64,000 bases of DNA from Latilactobacillus curvatus JCM 1096 = DSM 20019 (GTDB lineage Bacteria; Bacillota; Bacilli; Lactobacillales; Lactobacillaceae), in contig NZ_CP026116.1 of the NCBI RefSeq assembly GCF_004101845.1, forward strand, positions 1,054,001-1,118,000, given 5' to 3'. The translations under genes and the position numbers were made by a program. Below, piece by piece: positions 19,979 to 29,204 of this stretch (the stretch's first letter is position 1; every line of letters begins with the position of its first letter). The notes beneath the pieces are model-generated. The model worked only from the letters and a program-made list of their open reading frames with translations, was not told the DNA's origin and did no database searches.

Positions 19979-21200
19979 GTTTATCACCCTCATTTCTTAT
20001 AAAGCTAATGATAAAAAGAATAAATGGCAGATATATAATTCTCTGAACGTTCACTAGTGATAATGAAATAGAAGTTAATAATATATAACTTATTGGAACT
20101 AATGACACTAATTTATTTGGGGTTCTCATAAATTCTCTTATTAATTGAATAATAAATATTCCCAAAATGATATAACCTACTACTCCAAAAGTTACTATAA
20201 ATCCAAGTATCCCAATATCATCCAAATAGTATTGATATCCTAAAATATTCAGCATGCCACCATGTAACAAGTACTCGGTTGAAAAAGTATTTGGAAACCC
20301 TATTCCTACTATTTTTCTCAAAGATATTTCATTAAAATAAAAATTTATAGCTTCAATCCTCACCGTATAACTTGTTTTTCTTTCACCATTTATGAAAGTA
20401 GAGAAAATTTTAGGAATCATTGCTATTCCAAAAAATCCAACTATGTACATAAATACAACAGTGAAGACTTTATTGATTTTATTAACCTTATATAAAACCA
20501 TAAAAATTTCTAGTATCAAGATTGTAATAATATACATTCTAGTTTGAGAAACAACCACTAAGTAAACGGTATTAATCGTTAACGGAATAAGATTTTGTTT
20601 CGTTTTTTTTGAATCGATTAACATATAAACTATTATAACCATTGTTCCAAATGCAATAAAATCTGATGGTGCTTTTATTCTTAAAAATCCCAGTAAATTA
20701 TTTCCTACTTCGACTCCCAGACCTGTATCCCCAATATTCATAAATTCAATTTCTTTATTTAGAAGAAGATCCTGAAGAATTAATAAAAAAGAATATATCC
20801 CACTTAACGTAATAATAAATGTAAACATTCTTAGAGTTTCGCTTTTATCTGTAATTAACGTTACTAGATAATAATATAAGATTATTAAATAATAATAATA
20901 CGATGCTGTAAACGATGAAAAAAAACTTTGTTGGTAGGAAATTGAACTCCAAAACTCAATACATAAGTTACTAATTAAAAGAAACGCTATCGGAATAAAA
21001 AAAGTTACTCGTCTTTTTAATATATTTTTTGTAATTGAGCTGAGGTTAATAATTATAATGCTAATCACAATTATTAACGATAAATATTTAGAGGTGTATG
21101 AATTTAGTAATCGACCAAATTCCCAACTTGGTTGCAGTGAAAAGAAATTTGTTTGCATAACTATTAAGGTATATAGCAGTATTTTAGTTATTCTGTTCAA
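19938..21200 (-). CDS. Polysaccharide polymerase (Wzy-type)
   Basis: A very hydrophobic 420-residue protein with about ten to twelve membrane segments and one large external loop (about residues 265-325), the layout of O-antigen/EPS polymerases. Sequence identity between such proteins is low, so the call rests on topology and operon position. The start codon is TTG at 21200, with AGGAG eight bases upstream; an ATG closer to the ribosome site opens a frame that stops after seven codons. The sequence is among the most AT-rich in the window. Confidence 0.78.
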   Translation of the reverse strand: MNRITKILLYTLIVMQTNFFSLQPSWEFGRLLNSYTSKYLSLIIVISIIIINLSSITKNILKRRVTFFIPIAFLLISNLCIEFWSSISYQQSFFSSFTASYYYYLIILYYYLVTLITDKSETLRMFTFIITLSGIYSFLLILQDLLLNKEIEFMNIGDTGLGVEVGNNLLGFLRIKAPSDFIAFGTMVIIVYMLIDSKKTKQNLIPLTINTVYLVVVSQTRMYIITILILEIFMVLYKVNKINKVFTVVFMYIVGFFGIAMIPKIFSTFINGERKTSYTVRIEAINFYFNEISLRKIVGIGFPNTFSTEYLLHGGMLNILGYQYYLDDIGILGFIVTFGVVGYIILGIFIIQLIREFMRTPNKLVSLVPISYILLTSISLSLVNVQRIIYLPFILFIISFIRNEGDKHGKERNNNYYSNL

Positions 21201-21215
21201 TCTTCATTCTCCTAA

Positions 21216-22076
21216 CTATTCAAGATAGTCATATCGGTTACGTTCAGTAATACCGTCAATATAGCTCCTTAATGGTAAAAAACTCTTAGCGTGGATACTC
21301 TGCAGTATTCCATATGGAATTAATTTTAAAAAAAACAATATTTTATTCAATGGATCTGCATTACGTCGTACAAAAAGTACAATGTTTCTTCTTAAAAAAT
21401 ACACCTGCATACCACTAATTTTCCCAATTGTTCCATTACCAAGATGATTCCCACTAAATTGAGTCAAACATTCAATTCTGTATCCCTTTCGTTTGAACAT
21501 TAAACACCAACTAGTTTCTTCAAAATTCAAAAAATATTCTTCTGGAAGTAGTCCAACTTTCTTTATTGCTTCAACTCGACTAACCATACAGGCCCCTACA
21601 ATATAATCAGCATCGATTATATTACTAGCGTTATCCAAACTTATAGAATTATCATACTTCACATTTCTAAAATTCACTTTATTTCCGATATTTATAAGTA
21701 CATTTTGACTCCAAATACTTGGTCCAACAACTCCAACATTTCTGTTTTGATTAAGATATTCCGTCATTGGAGAAATTATGTCCTCATTTAGAATAAAATC
21801 GTTATTCAGAATGACAACATAGTCCATCCCTTTTTTAATTGCATATTTAATACCCATATTATTGCCAGCAGCAAAGCCCTTATTTCTTTTTGCAGACAAC
21901 AATTCAAAACTCTTACTATTTGATAGTTTACGAAGTTTGACGAGGGAATCGTCAGATGAATGATTATCAATAACGATTATCCTACTATTATCTATAGATA
22001 ATTTAGTTAAACGCTCTATGCATTCCTTTGTATCTTCATAATTATTGTAATTTAATATTAATATCGCAATTTTCAC
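21216..22076 (-). CDS. Family 2 glycosyltransferase, rhamnosyltransferase-like
   Basis: The order VKIAILILNYNNYEDTKECI, VIDNHSSDDSL, NKGFAAGNNMGIKYA, VILNNDF and NFEETSWC matches the WbbL/RfbF-like branch of GT2, in which rhamnosyltransferases are frequent. With rmlACBD in the same operon, transfer of rhamnose is a reasonable inference. I place the start at GTG (22076) because GAGG lies nine bases before it; an ATG five codons upstream has no ribosome site. About 286 residues. Confidence 0.83.
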   Translation of the reverse strand: MKIAILILNYNNYEDTKECIERLTKLSIDNSRIIVIDNHSSDDSLVKLRKLSNSKSFELLSAKRNKGFAAGNNMGIKYAIKKGMDYVVILNNDFILNEDIISPMTEYLNQNRNVGVVGPSIWSQNVLINIGNKVNFRNVKYDNSISLDNASNIIDADYIVGACMVSRVEAIKKVGLLPEEYFLNFEETSWCLMFKRKGYRIECLTQFSGNHLGNGTIGKISGMQVYFLRRNIVLFVRRNADPLNKILFFLKLIPYGILQSIHAKSFLPLRSYIDGITERNRYDYLE

Positions 22077-22098
22077 TATGTTAAACCTCATCTTAAAC

Positions 22099-23094
22099 TT
22101 AAATATTCATTTGATTACTCTTCAATTCGACTAATATTTTTTCCCCAAAGGGAGCCATACTATCATCAAAAACCTCATTACGATCCTGCATAGTAAAGTT
22201 ATCCATTTTTCTAGTCTGCTTAGTTACATCGAATGCATCGCCCTTCTTAATTTTAGCTTTATAGTCTTCTAATGATTTGTTGTAGTAGTGATTTATAACG
22301 ATTTTATCTTTTGGAGCGGCCTCGCTACCTATCAATGCCATATAAGGATAATACCATTGACGTTCTTTCGATGTATTTATTGTTTTCCCAATCGTATCAA
22401 AGATATGTGGATTTCTTGCACCAACGGTCATATCTGGTTTAATGATTGGCTTATAATCAGCTACATATGAATCTTGAGCTCTCCTGATATAATTCTGAAT
22501 TACAAGCCCTTTCGGCTTATTAATGTGATGATTTGAACCAAAAATACGCCAACCAACTAATACCTGTGCAACATTACTAGGCAATTTATCTAACCATGTA
22601 AAAATGTCTAAACTATTTATCGGAAATAAAAACTCGTCAATATCAATCGTTAGTATCCAAACATGTTCAGTTTTATATCGATTTACTGCATCATTATAAG
22701 CTTTTTTTTGTTGATTCTTCCCCGGCCAATAACGATAGTCGATATCTACCTTTTTTTGGAACTCTTCTATTATTGACTTAGTATCATCTGACGACTCATT
22801 ATCATAGAGAATAAATTTGGTTATCCCTCTATCAATATGATATTGTATCCACTCAGATAGGTACTCTCCCTCATCTTTCATAATTGCGAGTATATATATA
22901 GGTCGATTCTTTGAGTTAAAATTAGTATTACTAGATTTACGAAATTTTAAATTGTTTTTTATAAGTATGGGGAATCCAATCATAAACTTTAGAGTCTTAT
23001 TTACTGCTTTATCTAAAAATTTTGGATTACTGTACCCTTGAAATTTTGTTTGGAACACGATTTTTTTTAAGTTGTTTTTTAATTTTTCTTTCAT
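22099..23094 (-). CDS. Glycosyltransferase, GT2/GT92-like
   Basis: A 331-residue protein. Residues 67-130 show AIMKDEGEYLSEWIQYH, FILYDNESSDDT and the aspartate motif DIDEFLFP, typical of the glycosyltransferase group often annotated as family 92-like or Glyco_tranf_2_4. The first 60 residues are basic and lack an obvious signal. AAGGAG lies five bases before the ATG. It probably modifies the repeat unit; donor unknown. Confidence 0.75.
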   Translation of the reverse strand: MKEKLKNNLKKIVFQTKFQGYSNPKFLDKAVNKTLKFMIGFPILIKNNLKFRKSSNTNFNSKNRPIYILAIMKDEGEYLSEWIQYHIDRGITKFILYDNESSDDTKSIIEEFQKKVDIDYRYWPGKNQQKKAYNDAVNRYKTEHVWILTIDIDEFLFPINSLDIFTWLDKLPSNVAQVLVGWRIFGSNHHINKPKGLVIQNYIRRAQDSYVADYKPIIKPDMTVGARNPHIFDTIGKTINTSKERQWYYPYMALIGSEAAPKDKIVINHYYNKSLEDYKAKIKKGDAFDVTKQTRKMDNFTMQDRNEVFDDSMAPFGEKILVELKSNQMNI

Positions 23095-23144
23095 ATTAAC
23101 TCCTTAAATTTTTAGAGCAGATAACTGTCGATTACACATCATAC

Positions 23145-24296
23145 TTAATCCCACTGAGAATAAAGTTCTTCTACATTTGTAATAAATCCGCTTATAGAAT
23201 AAAGCTCCCTTTGTCTTTGTAAAGAACGGTCACCATACAATTTTCTTTTATCAGAATCATCTGACAATATGCAAATCGCTTCACTAAGTAATTTGGTATT
23301 TTTAACGTTAACCAAAAGTCCATTAAATTCATCAATAACCATTTCTTTTACGCCACCATGCCTGTAACCAATTACAGGTTTCCCAGCAGACATAGCTTCT
23401 AGGACCACTGTCGGTAACGGATCTGGATTAGTACTTGGTAATACGAAAATATCAAAAAATTCAAACAACTCTTGTGTATCATTTCTAAAATCGGAAAAAT
23501 GGATTCTATTTTTCACACTCGATTCTGAAATAGCCTTTTTCAATTCCTCTTTTCGCCACTCTTCACCACTGAAAACTCCACCAACTAGAAAGGCGTGTGC
23601 TTTAGGATTAAATCGCAAGACAGGTTCAACCGCTTTTAAAAAATCATCTTGTCCCTTCCAAGCATTGATTCTACCAACCATTCCAATTTTCAGAGTATCT
23701 TCTTCAATATTAAATTCATCATACAGATACTCTGTATCCTCTAAAGATACCTCATTGTTCTCAACGCCATTGTATAAAACCTTAATTTTATCTTCCTTTA
23801 TTAAATTAGTTGACAGCAAATGTTTTTTTACCGCTTTTGAAACGACAAGAACTTCATCTGAATACTTTCCGATTAGATAGCTTAAAAGGTAATTTATTAT
23901 TTTAGGCTTCAAAATAATTTCATGAATATGCCATATGATTTTTGTACTGAGCTTTCGTTTTAAGGTAATACCCTCAAGTACAGCAGCGGTATTTACATGT
24001 ATTATCGAAATATTCCTTTTTTTAACTATTTTTTCAATTTCATTACTTTTGTGACGATACTGACTAATATATTGTAATATACCTTTTGGATTAAAATACT
24101 TTCTTCGTAGAATAGGATAATCTATGATATATGTTTCAATTTCATTTTCTCTTAACTTTTCCGCTAAAATCCCTTCACTTGGCAATACAACGATTGGCAT
24201 ATATTTTTTCTTATCAATTCCAGTTACTATTTCCAAAAGAATTTTATCAGCCCCGTACATCTCAGAGCCAGCATGCAAATATAAAATTGTTTTCAT
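23145..24296 (-). CDS. Family 4 glycosyltransferase
   Basis: A GT-B fold protein of 383 residues. The N-terminal half opens with ILYLHAGSEMYGADKILLEI; the C-terminal half has IGMVGRINAWKGQDDFLKA and PDPLPTVVLEAMSAGKPVI, where the family's E-x7-E motif is found. The start codon lies one base after the stop of the preceding gene, with AAGGAG seven bases upstream within that gene. It retains anomeric configuration; the sugar transferred is not readable. Confidence 0.88.
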   Translation of the reverse strand: MKTILYLHAGSEMYGADKILLEIVTGIDKKKYMPIVVLPSEGILAEKLRENEIETYIIDYPILRRKYFNPKGILQYISQYRHKSNEIEKIVKKRNISIIHVNTAAVLEGITLKRKLSTKIIWHIHEIILKPKIINYLLSYLIGKYSDEVLVVSKAVKKHLLSTNLIKEDKIKVLYNGVENNEVSLEDTEYLYDEFNIEEDTLKIGMVGRINAWKGQDDFLKAVEPVLRFNPKAHAFLVGGVFSGEEWRKEELKKAISESSVKNRIHFSDFRNDTQELFEFFDIFVLPSTNPDPLPTVVLEAMSAGKPVIGYRHGGVKEMVIDEFNGLLVNVKNTKLLSEAICILSDDSDKRKLYGDRSLQRQRELYSISGFITNVEELYSQWD

Positions 24297-24297
24297 T

Positions 24298-25473
24298 TTA
24301 ATTCTCCTTCAGAAACTGATTCTCATAAGCATCGATAATTAATTTCCAATCAAACTGGTTTGTAATTCGTAAATTTGATTTATTATTTAAATCCTCAATC
24401 TCTAAACTAGAAAATAAATCTGCATGATTTAACACGTTTGACAAATTACCATGTGTTTTATCCCAATAAACTGCACCATCTTTACCAACTTCTTGATTAA
24501 AGCCAACATTAAGTAATAAGTTAATTTTTGTACTTCCTAAGGCTTCCAACAATGACGGATTCGTTCCACCAACTTCATGTCCATGTAGGTACGCAAATGC
24601 ATTTTCACGAATAAATTTTAATAGTTCTCCGTTATACACAGTTCCAACAAACTTAATTCTTTTGTCTGCTTCAAATTTAGTCTTAGCTTGTAATTCAGAA
24701 TAAAATTTATTTTTTTCGACATTGGTAATGATAACTAGATCTTTATCAGTGTTAGAATTCATAAATTCTCTAATCATTGTTTCATAGTTATTTTCTGGTA
24801 CAAACCGTCCAACGATTAAATAATATTCATTTAACCGTACATTATGTTTCCCATACCAATCAGTTACCACTTGATCAGTTGTTGATAAAGTGGTTTTAAC
24901 AATATCTGATCCATAGGCAATATACGTTGTCTTAGGTGAATATTGCTTATAATCGTTTTGGATATACTTCTCAATATTTTGGCTATCACAAATTAATAAG
25001 TCAGCATGTTTTACCATTAAACGTTCTGAATATTTCCAGTATTTACGAACAGGTACACTCCATTTAGCACGTAACCATTCATGACCATCTGGATTGACAA
25101 ATAACGTACCGTTGTATTGTTGCAATTGATTTTTAAAATGCTTAATAAATGGGCCCATTCGGCATGCGAGTACATATACAATCGCATTTTGAATGTTATT
25201 TTTCTTAATATATTTCATTGTCCATTTGAATGCATTAACATCATATAAAATTGCCTTAGCTGGGCCAACATCTGGTACATCCACATTGAAACAAGTCGCA
25301 TCATTATACTCAAATGTATCAGCCTTATTCTCAGATAAATCCCGTCGACAAGCAACATAATAACGAATATCTTGACTCTCTTTACGTGCAGTCAACTGTT
25401 CCACAAAGGATTCAAACCCACCATAATTAGCAGGGATTCCTTTTGCCCCGATGATAAATATATTTTTAGTCAT
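24298..25473 (-). CDS. Rhamnosyltransferase-like glycosyltransferase (DUF1972 N-terminus)
   Basis: The N-terminus (IFIIGAKGIPANYGGFESF) is the hallmark of the DUF1972/Cps2T-like group, usually beta-1,4-rhamnosyltransferases that add the second sugar after the priming transferase. Its position directly after the priming transferase fits that role. The start is the ATG with GGGGAG seven bases upstream, ten codons inside the longest frame. The protein has 391 residues. Rhamnose as donor is inference. Confidence 0.85.
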   Translation of the reverse strand: MTKNIFIIGAKGIPANYGGFESFVEQLTARKESQDIRYYVACRRDLSENKADTFEYNDATCFNVDVPDVGPAKAILYDVNAFKWTMKYIKKNNIQNAIVYVLACRMGPFIKHFKNQLQQYNGTLFVNPDGHEWLRAKWSVPVRKYWKYSERLMVKHADLLICDSQNIEKYIQNDYKQYSPKTTYIAYGSDIVKTTLSTTDQVVTDWYGKHNVRLNEYYLIVGRFVPENNYETMIREFMNSNTDKDLVIITNVEKNKFYSELQAKTKFEADKRIKFVGTVYNGELLKFIRENAFAYLHGHEVGGTNPSLLEALGSTKINLLLNVGFNQEVGKDGAVYWDKTHGNLSNVLNHADLFSSLEIEDLNNKSNLRITNQFDWKLIIDAYENQFLKEN

Positions 25474-25489
25474 TTCTATTCTCCCCAGC

Positions 25490-26188
25490 TTAGTATGCAT
25501 CATTTGGCATAATCATAATTTTGACTGTTCTGAAGAGAATACCCAAATCATAAACCAAACTACTTTTTTTAATATATTTTAAATCAATTTCAACCATCTC
25601 ATGGAAACCAATACTATTCCGACCACTAACCTGCCATAAACCTGTACAACCAGGTTTAACCATGAGTCGTTGCCAGTCATAATCCGTATAATCCTTGATT
25701 TCCCGTTCTAATGGTGGTCGTGGGCCAACCAATGTCATGTTACCAATTAGGACATTCCACAGTTGCGGTAACTCATCAATACTATATTTACGAATGAACT
25801 TACCAACCTTAGTAATGCGCGGGTCTTCCTTCATTTTAAACATCGCACCTTCGACCTCGTTGTACTTCAACAGATTCTTTAATTTTTCATCTGCATCCGT
25901 ACACATTGAGCGGAATTTGTACATTTTGAACGTTCGCTGTTTTAATCCTAAGCGCGTTTGCGAATAAAAAACGCCGCCTGCAGGATCATCCATTTTGATC
26001 AAAATCGCAAGCACAAGAAAAAGCGGGCTCAGTAGGATTAGTCCTACCAAACTCGCTATGATATCGAAAAGTCTTTTGATAATACGATAACCATACCGTT
26101 GATCAATAACAGCTTGGTTAAAAAGCATGACTTGGCGTGTATTCTCGACCTCTATCGCTTTATCAAGGTTCTGCTTTTGTACTTCCAT
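25490..26188 (-). CDS. Priming undecaprenyl-phosphate sugar phosphotransferase
   Basis: It transfers the first sugar-1-phosphate to undecaprenyl phosphate and so starts each repeat unit. This is the short (232-residue) form: one hydrophobic segment (ASLVGLILLSPLFLVLAIL) followed by the catalytic domain with YKFRSMCTDADEKL, DPRITKVGKFIRKYSIDELP, NMTLVGPRPP and KPGCTGLWQVSGRN. The first-sugar choice (glucose or galactose phosphate) is unknown. GGGGGG lies seven bases before the ATG. Confidence 0.94.
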   Translation of the reverse strand: MEVQKQNLDKAIEVENTRQVMLFNQAVIDQRYGYRIIKRLFDIIASLVGLILLSPLFLVLAILIKMDDPAGGVFYSQTRLGLKQRTFKMYKFRSMCTDADEKLKNLLKYNEVEGAMFKMKEDPRITKVGKFIRKYSIDELPQLWNVLIGNMTLVGPRPPLEREIKDYTDYDWQRLMVKPGCTGLWQVSGRNSIGFHEMVEIDLKYIKKSSLVYDLGILFRTVKIMIMPNDAY

Positions 26189-26208
26189 ATTTATACCCCC
26201 CAGGTTTA

Positions 26209-26952
26209 TTACTTTATTTCCTCTGCTCCATAGTACCCACCATAATAACCGCCATAATAGCCGCCCGTATTCTCAGCCTTCACGCGGTTCATAATGGTTC
26301 CTAAAATTCGGGCATTAACGACTTCTAACAACTCTTTTGCCTTGGCAACCGAACCCTTTTCAACAATCCCTTGTGGTACCACCAAAATTGTCCCATCAAC
26401 TTTGCTAGCAAGGATTTGTGCATCCGTCACCGATATTACAGGCGGTACATCAAAAATCACTAAATCAAAATGCTTTGTTAACTCTTGGATTAATTTATCC
26501 ATCTTCTTCGTATTCAGTAATTCAGATGGATTAGGTGGTACAACCCCGCATGGTAGAACAAATAAATGATCAACTGGTGTTTTTTGAATCGTATTAGTTA
26601 AATCAAAGGTTTCGTCGGTTAAGAGTGATGTTAGTCCACGTTTGTTCGGTACTTGAAAGGTTTGATGCACTGTTGGCCGCCGCATATCAGCATCAACTAG
26701 TAACACATCAACCCCTTGATCAGCCCAAGTAACTGCGACGTTCGCACTAACCGTGGACTTGCCTTGTGATGGGCCAGCAGATGTAAAGACAACACTCCGT
26801 AATTTTTGATCAATTGATGAGAATTGAATATTCGTTCGAACCGTTCTGAATTGTTCCGCAATGACTGAAGTCGGTTCCGTTAACGTAATTAAGCCAACCC
26901 CTTCTTTCATACTTGCTTGGTCTAAACCCTTTTCTTTTCTAAATAAGCTCAT
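26209..26952 (-). CDS. Tyrosine autokinase of exopolysaccharide synthesis
   Basis: BY-kinase that works with the chain-length protein encoded just upstream. Walker A is at residues 58-67 (SAGPSQGKST), Walker A' at 84-91 (LLVDADMR), and Walker B in DLVIFDVPP. The C-terminus is a tyrosine cluster (GGYYGGYYGGYYGAEEIK), the autophosphorylation tail. The matching phosphatase (CpsB/Wzb type) is not found in this operon, so dephosphorylation must be supplied elsewhere or the loop is incomplete. Confidence 0.95.
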   Translation of the reverse strand: MSLFRKEKGLDQASMKEGVGLITLTEPTSVIAEQFRTVRTNIQFSSIDQKLRSVVFTSAGPSQGKSTVSANVAVTWADQGVDVLLVDADMRRPTVHQTFQVPNKRGLTSLLTDETFDLTNTIQKTPVDHLFVLPCGVVPPNPSELLNTKKMDKLIQELTKHFDLVIFDVPPVISVTDAQILASKVDGTILVVPQGIVEKGSVAKAKELLEVVNARILGTIMNRVKAENTGGYYGGYYGGYYGAEEIK

Positions 26953-26956
26953 TTTC

Positions 26957-27703
26957 CTATCCTCTTCTCGATAAGCGACTACTACTTACATTGATAATCG
27001 CTTTTTTAATCAAATCTTTATCAGCAATGTTATTGACGATTCCTAAACTGGTTAAACCAAGTTCTTCTGTTAAGAAACTTTCTTCTTTAACCGTCTTATC
27101 CATTAATTCCCGTACAAAGGCAAACCCAATTCCTAATAACAACCCTAGCACCAGACCAATTAAGACGTTCAAGTTCTTTTTGGGTGACACTGGTGTTAAA
27201 TTCGGTTTGGCTTCTGAAATGATTGAGACGTTGTCAGTCCCACTCATAATTTTCGGTACTTTTTTCTGAAATGTTTGTGCCGTTGTATTGACAATATCTG
27301 CCGCAGTATAGGCATTATCAGACTTAGCTGTAATTGAGAAGACTTGCGAATTTTGATTATTAGCAACACTAATCATGCTAGCAAGTTCACCAGCAGTAAG
27401 TTTGTGGCCATTTCCCTTATTCATCTTACTTACCACTGAATCCATAATGACCGGTTTTGTAATTAAATCCTTGTAGGTGTTAATCATTTGAACATCAGTT
27501 TGTACTTGGTTCCATTGTGCACCAGCATCAGTGCTTTGTTTACGGTTAACCAATAACTCTGCTGAAGCACTATATTGTGGTGTAATCAAGAAAAACGTAA
27601 CAATGATTGCTAACAGCGTACATACAACCGTTGATGATAGAATAAGGCGGCGATACTTGCGCAAGATGCCGAAAATCTGTTCAATATTAATTGTTTGTTC
27701 CAT
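26957..27703 (-). CDS. Chain-length determinant / kinase activator (Wzz/CpsC-type)
   Basis: A 248-residue protein with two membrane segments (about residues 18-38 and 174-196) around an extracytoplasmic domain, the CpsC/Wzz layout. The sequence PVSPKKNLNVLIGLVLGLLLG before the second segment is the typical proline-rich entry. It activates the kinase encoded four bases downstream. A hairpin with terminator features sits between it and the LCP gene, so this gene may be read through a partial stop or from its own promoter. Confidence 0.93.
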   Translation of the reverse strand: MEQTINIEQIFGILRKYRRLILSSTVVCTLLAIIVTFFLITPQYSASAELLVNRKQSTDAGAQWNQVQTDVQMINTYKDLITKPVIMDSVVSKMNKGNGHKLTAGELASMISVANNQNSQVFSITAKSDNAYTAADIVNTTAQTFQKKVPKIMSGTDNVSIISEAKPNLTPVSPKKNLNVLIGLVLGLLLGIGFAFVRELMDKTVKEESFLTEELGLTSLGIVNNIADKDLIKKAIINVSSSRLSRRG

Positions 27704-27752
27704 GATACCCTCCAGAAATTAATTAACAGTTATAACTACTTTGTCCATACGA

Positions 27753-27783
27753 AAAGAAGTTAACCAATACTGGTTAGCTTCTT
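27753..27783 (-). terminator. Hairpin between LCP and wzz genes, possible partial terminator
   Basis: On the minus strand a 13-bp stem with one mismatch (AAGAAGCTAACCA, loop GTAT, TGGTTAACTTCTT) ends in TTTT. It lies seven bases after the LCP stop and could reduce read-through into the rest of the operon. Confidence 0.6.
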
Positions 27784-27789
27784 CCGTGG

Positions 27790-28755
27790 TTATTTTAAAT
27801 CTAGTTGTTTTCTTAGAAGTGTCGACATCTTTGATACCTCAGTTGGATTCATGACTTGGAACGATTGCCCGTCAATCATCTGCCCAGTCCCTTTCAATTG
27901 TAATGTCTTGAAGTTCATCGCATCCCCATAATTTTGTTGAATGTTCAAGACATCCTTCAAGGTGATATTAGTTTGCATATTATTCGCTAGCACCTGTAAG
28001 ATTTGGTTATAGTTTGTCACCATATTTAATGAAGTTGCTTTCTTCAAAACAGCTTGAACAATTGCTTGTTGGCGAAGTTGCCGACCAAAGTCTCCGCGTG
28101 GATCGTCGTAGCGCATCCGTGAGAATTTCAAAGCAGTTGGTCCATCAAGACTGACTGTTCCCTTTTCGAAATGGTGACCTTCGTAGGTAAAGTCCAAATC
28201 ATTTTCCACAGTCACGCCACCAACAGCATCCACCAATTGTTCTAAGCCCTTCATGTTAACTAGTACGTAATAATCGACCGGTACGTTTAAGAAGGCTTGG
28301 ACAGTATTAACTGCCATCGGAATGCCGCCATAGGCATACGCGGCATTAACCTTAGCCGTTTGATCATAGCCAACGATTGGTACCCGTGAATCCCGGGCGA
28401 TACTCAACATGTTGGTTTCCTTAGTCGTTGGATTGACCGTTGCGAGCATCATTGTATCAGTCCGGCCTTTTTCGGTTCGGCCTAGTTCCCCTGTATCTGT
28501 ACCGAGTAAGAGGATCGAGAAAGGCGTCTTCTTATTTAGTTCGACTTTTTCTGAAACTTTGCGCTTATTTTGTGTCTTACCTTTAGGTTTATATACTGTC
28601 TTGGCGGTTTGATTAACATCCATATAGACCTTAGCTGCGAATGCACCTCCGGCAAGAATCAATACCCCAAGAACAACTAAAATCACTTTTGTTAATGTCC
28701 AGCCTCTACGCCGGTGTTTATGATGATGGTGTCGCTTCTGTTCTTCTGCAGTCAT
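27790..28755 (-). CDS. LytR-CpsA-Psr family cell-wall polymer ligase
   Basis: This family joins undecaprenyl-linked polymers to peptidoglycan. A short cytoplasmic tail rich in His, Lys and Arg (KRHHHHKHRRR) precedes one membrane segment (residues 22-45). The catalytic domain has LLGTDTGELGRTEKGRTDTMM, TNMLSIARDSRV and FSRMRYDDPRGDFGRQLRQ, with the arginines and aspartates that hold the pyrophosphate. It has 321 residues and leads the exopolysaccharide operon. GAGGGGGA lies about ten bases before the ATG. Confidence 0.94.
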   Translation of the reverse strand: MTAEEQKRHHHHKHRRRGWTLTKVILVVLGVLILAGGAFAAKVYMDVNQTAKTVYKPKGKTQNKRKVSEKVELNKKTPFSILLLGTDTGELGRTEKGRTDTMMLATVNPTTKETNMLSIARDSRVPIVGYDQTAKVNAAYAYGGIPMAVNTVQAFLNVPVDYYVLVNMKGLEQLVDAVGGVTVENDLDFTYEGHHFEKGTVSLDGPTALKFSRMRYDDPRGDFGRQLRQQAIVQAVLKKATSLNMVTNYNQILQVLANNMQTNITLKDVLNIQQNYGDAMNFKTLQLKGTGQMIDGQSFQVMNPTEVSKMSTLLRKQLDLK

Positions 28756-29030
28756 CCGTTTCGTATCCCCCTCGAAAACTAAACAAAAAAATAATCAATC
28801 ACATTATTTACTATTTATAATCACGATATTTCTATTCTATCATAGTATAACTTTTATTAAAAAGAAATCCTTTTCTGGAATACACCTTAATAAAAAACAC
28901 TTAGTTTTCACACTAGATTGTGCACAACTCCCTTAACATTGGGCGGTAATTCAATATTCAAGATTTTTAAATAATTAAATATTTTTAAAGTATCGAAAGT
29001 GAAAGTGGTTTACGAAATCTAAGTCCATCA

Positions 29031-29070
29031 AAAAACCGATATGTAAAAACATTAGTTTGACATATCGGTT
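29031..29070 (-). terminator. Second terminator after yihY
   Basis: An 11-bp perfect stem (AACCGATATGT and its complement) with a 15-base loop, followed by six T on the minus strand. Confidence 0.7.
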
Positions 29071-29103
29071 GAGATAAATAATTTTAATTTTAGAGACTAA
29101 AAA

Positions 29104-29148
29104 TAGGTTGTAATCATCCGGTTGATTCCCGAATTCTTACAACCTATA
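29104..29148 (-). terminator. First terminator after yihY
   Basis: An 11-bp perfect stem (ATAGGTTGTAA and its complement) with a loop of 23 bases, followed by four T on the minus strand. It lies 57 bases after the yihY stop. Confidence 0.6.
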
Positions 29149-29204
29149 TAATTGGTTAACGTTTCAATTCATATTTGTGCTTTGTCTCATTAATTTTTCG
29201 GCTG

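Larger units (their letters stand above)
28756..29204. other. AT-rich intergenic region upstream of the exopolysaccharide operon
   Basis: No protein gene is visible. The half next to the LCP gene (28780-28860) is strongly AT-rich and contains several TATA-like hexamers on the minus strand, so the operon promoter is probably here, but I cannot choose one pair with confidence. The other half holds two tandem hairpin terminators for the yihY gene. Confidence 0.5.
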
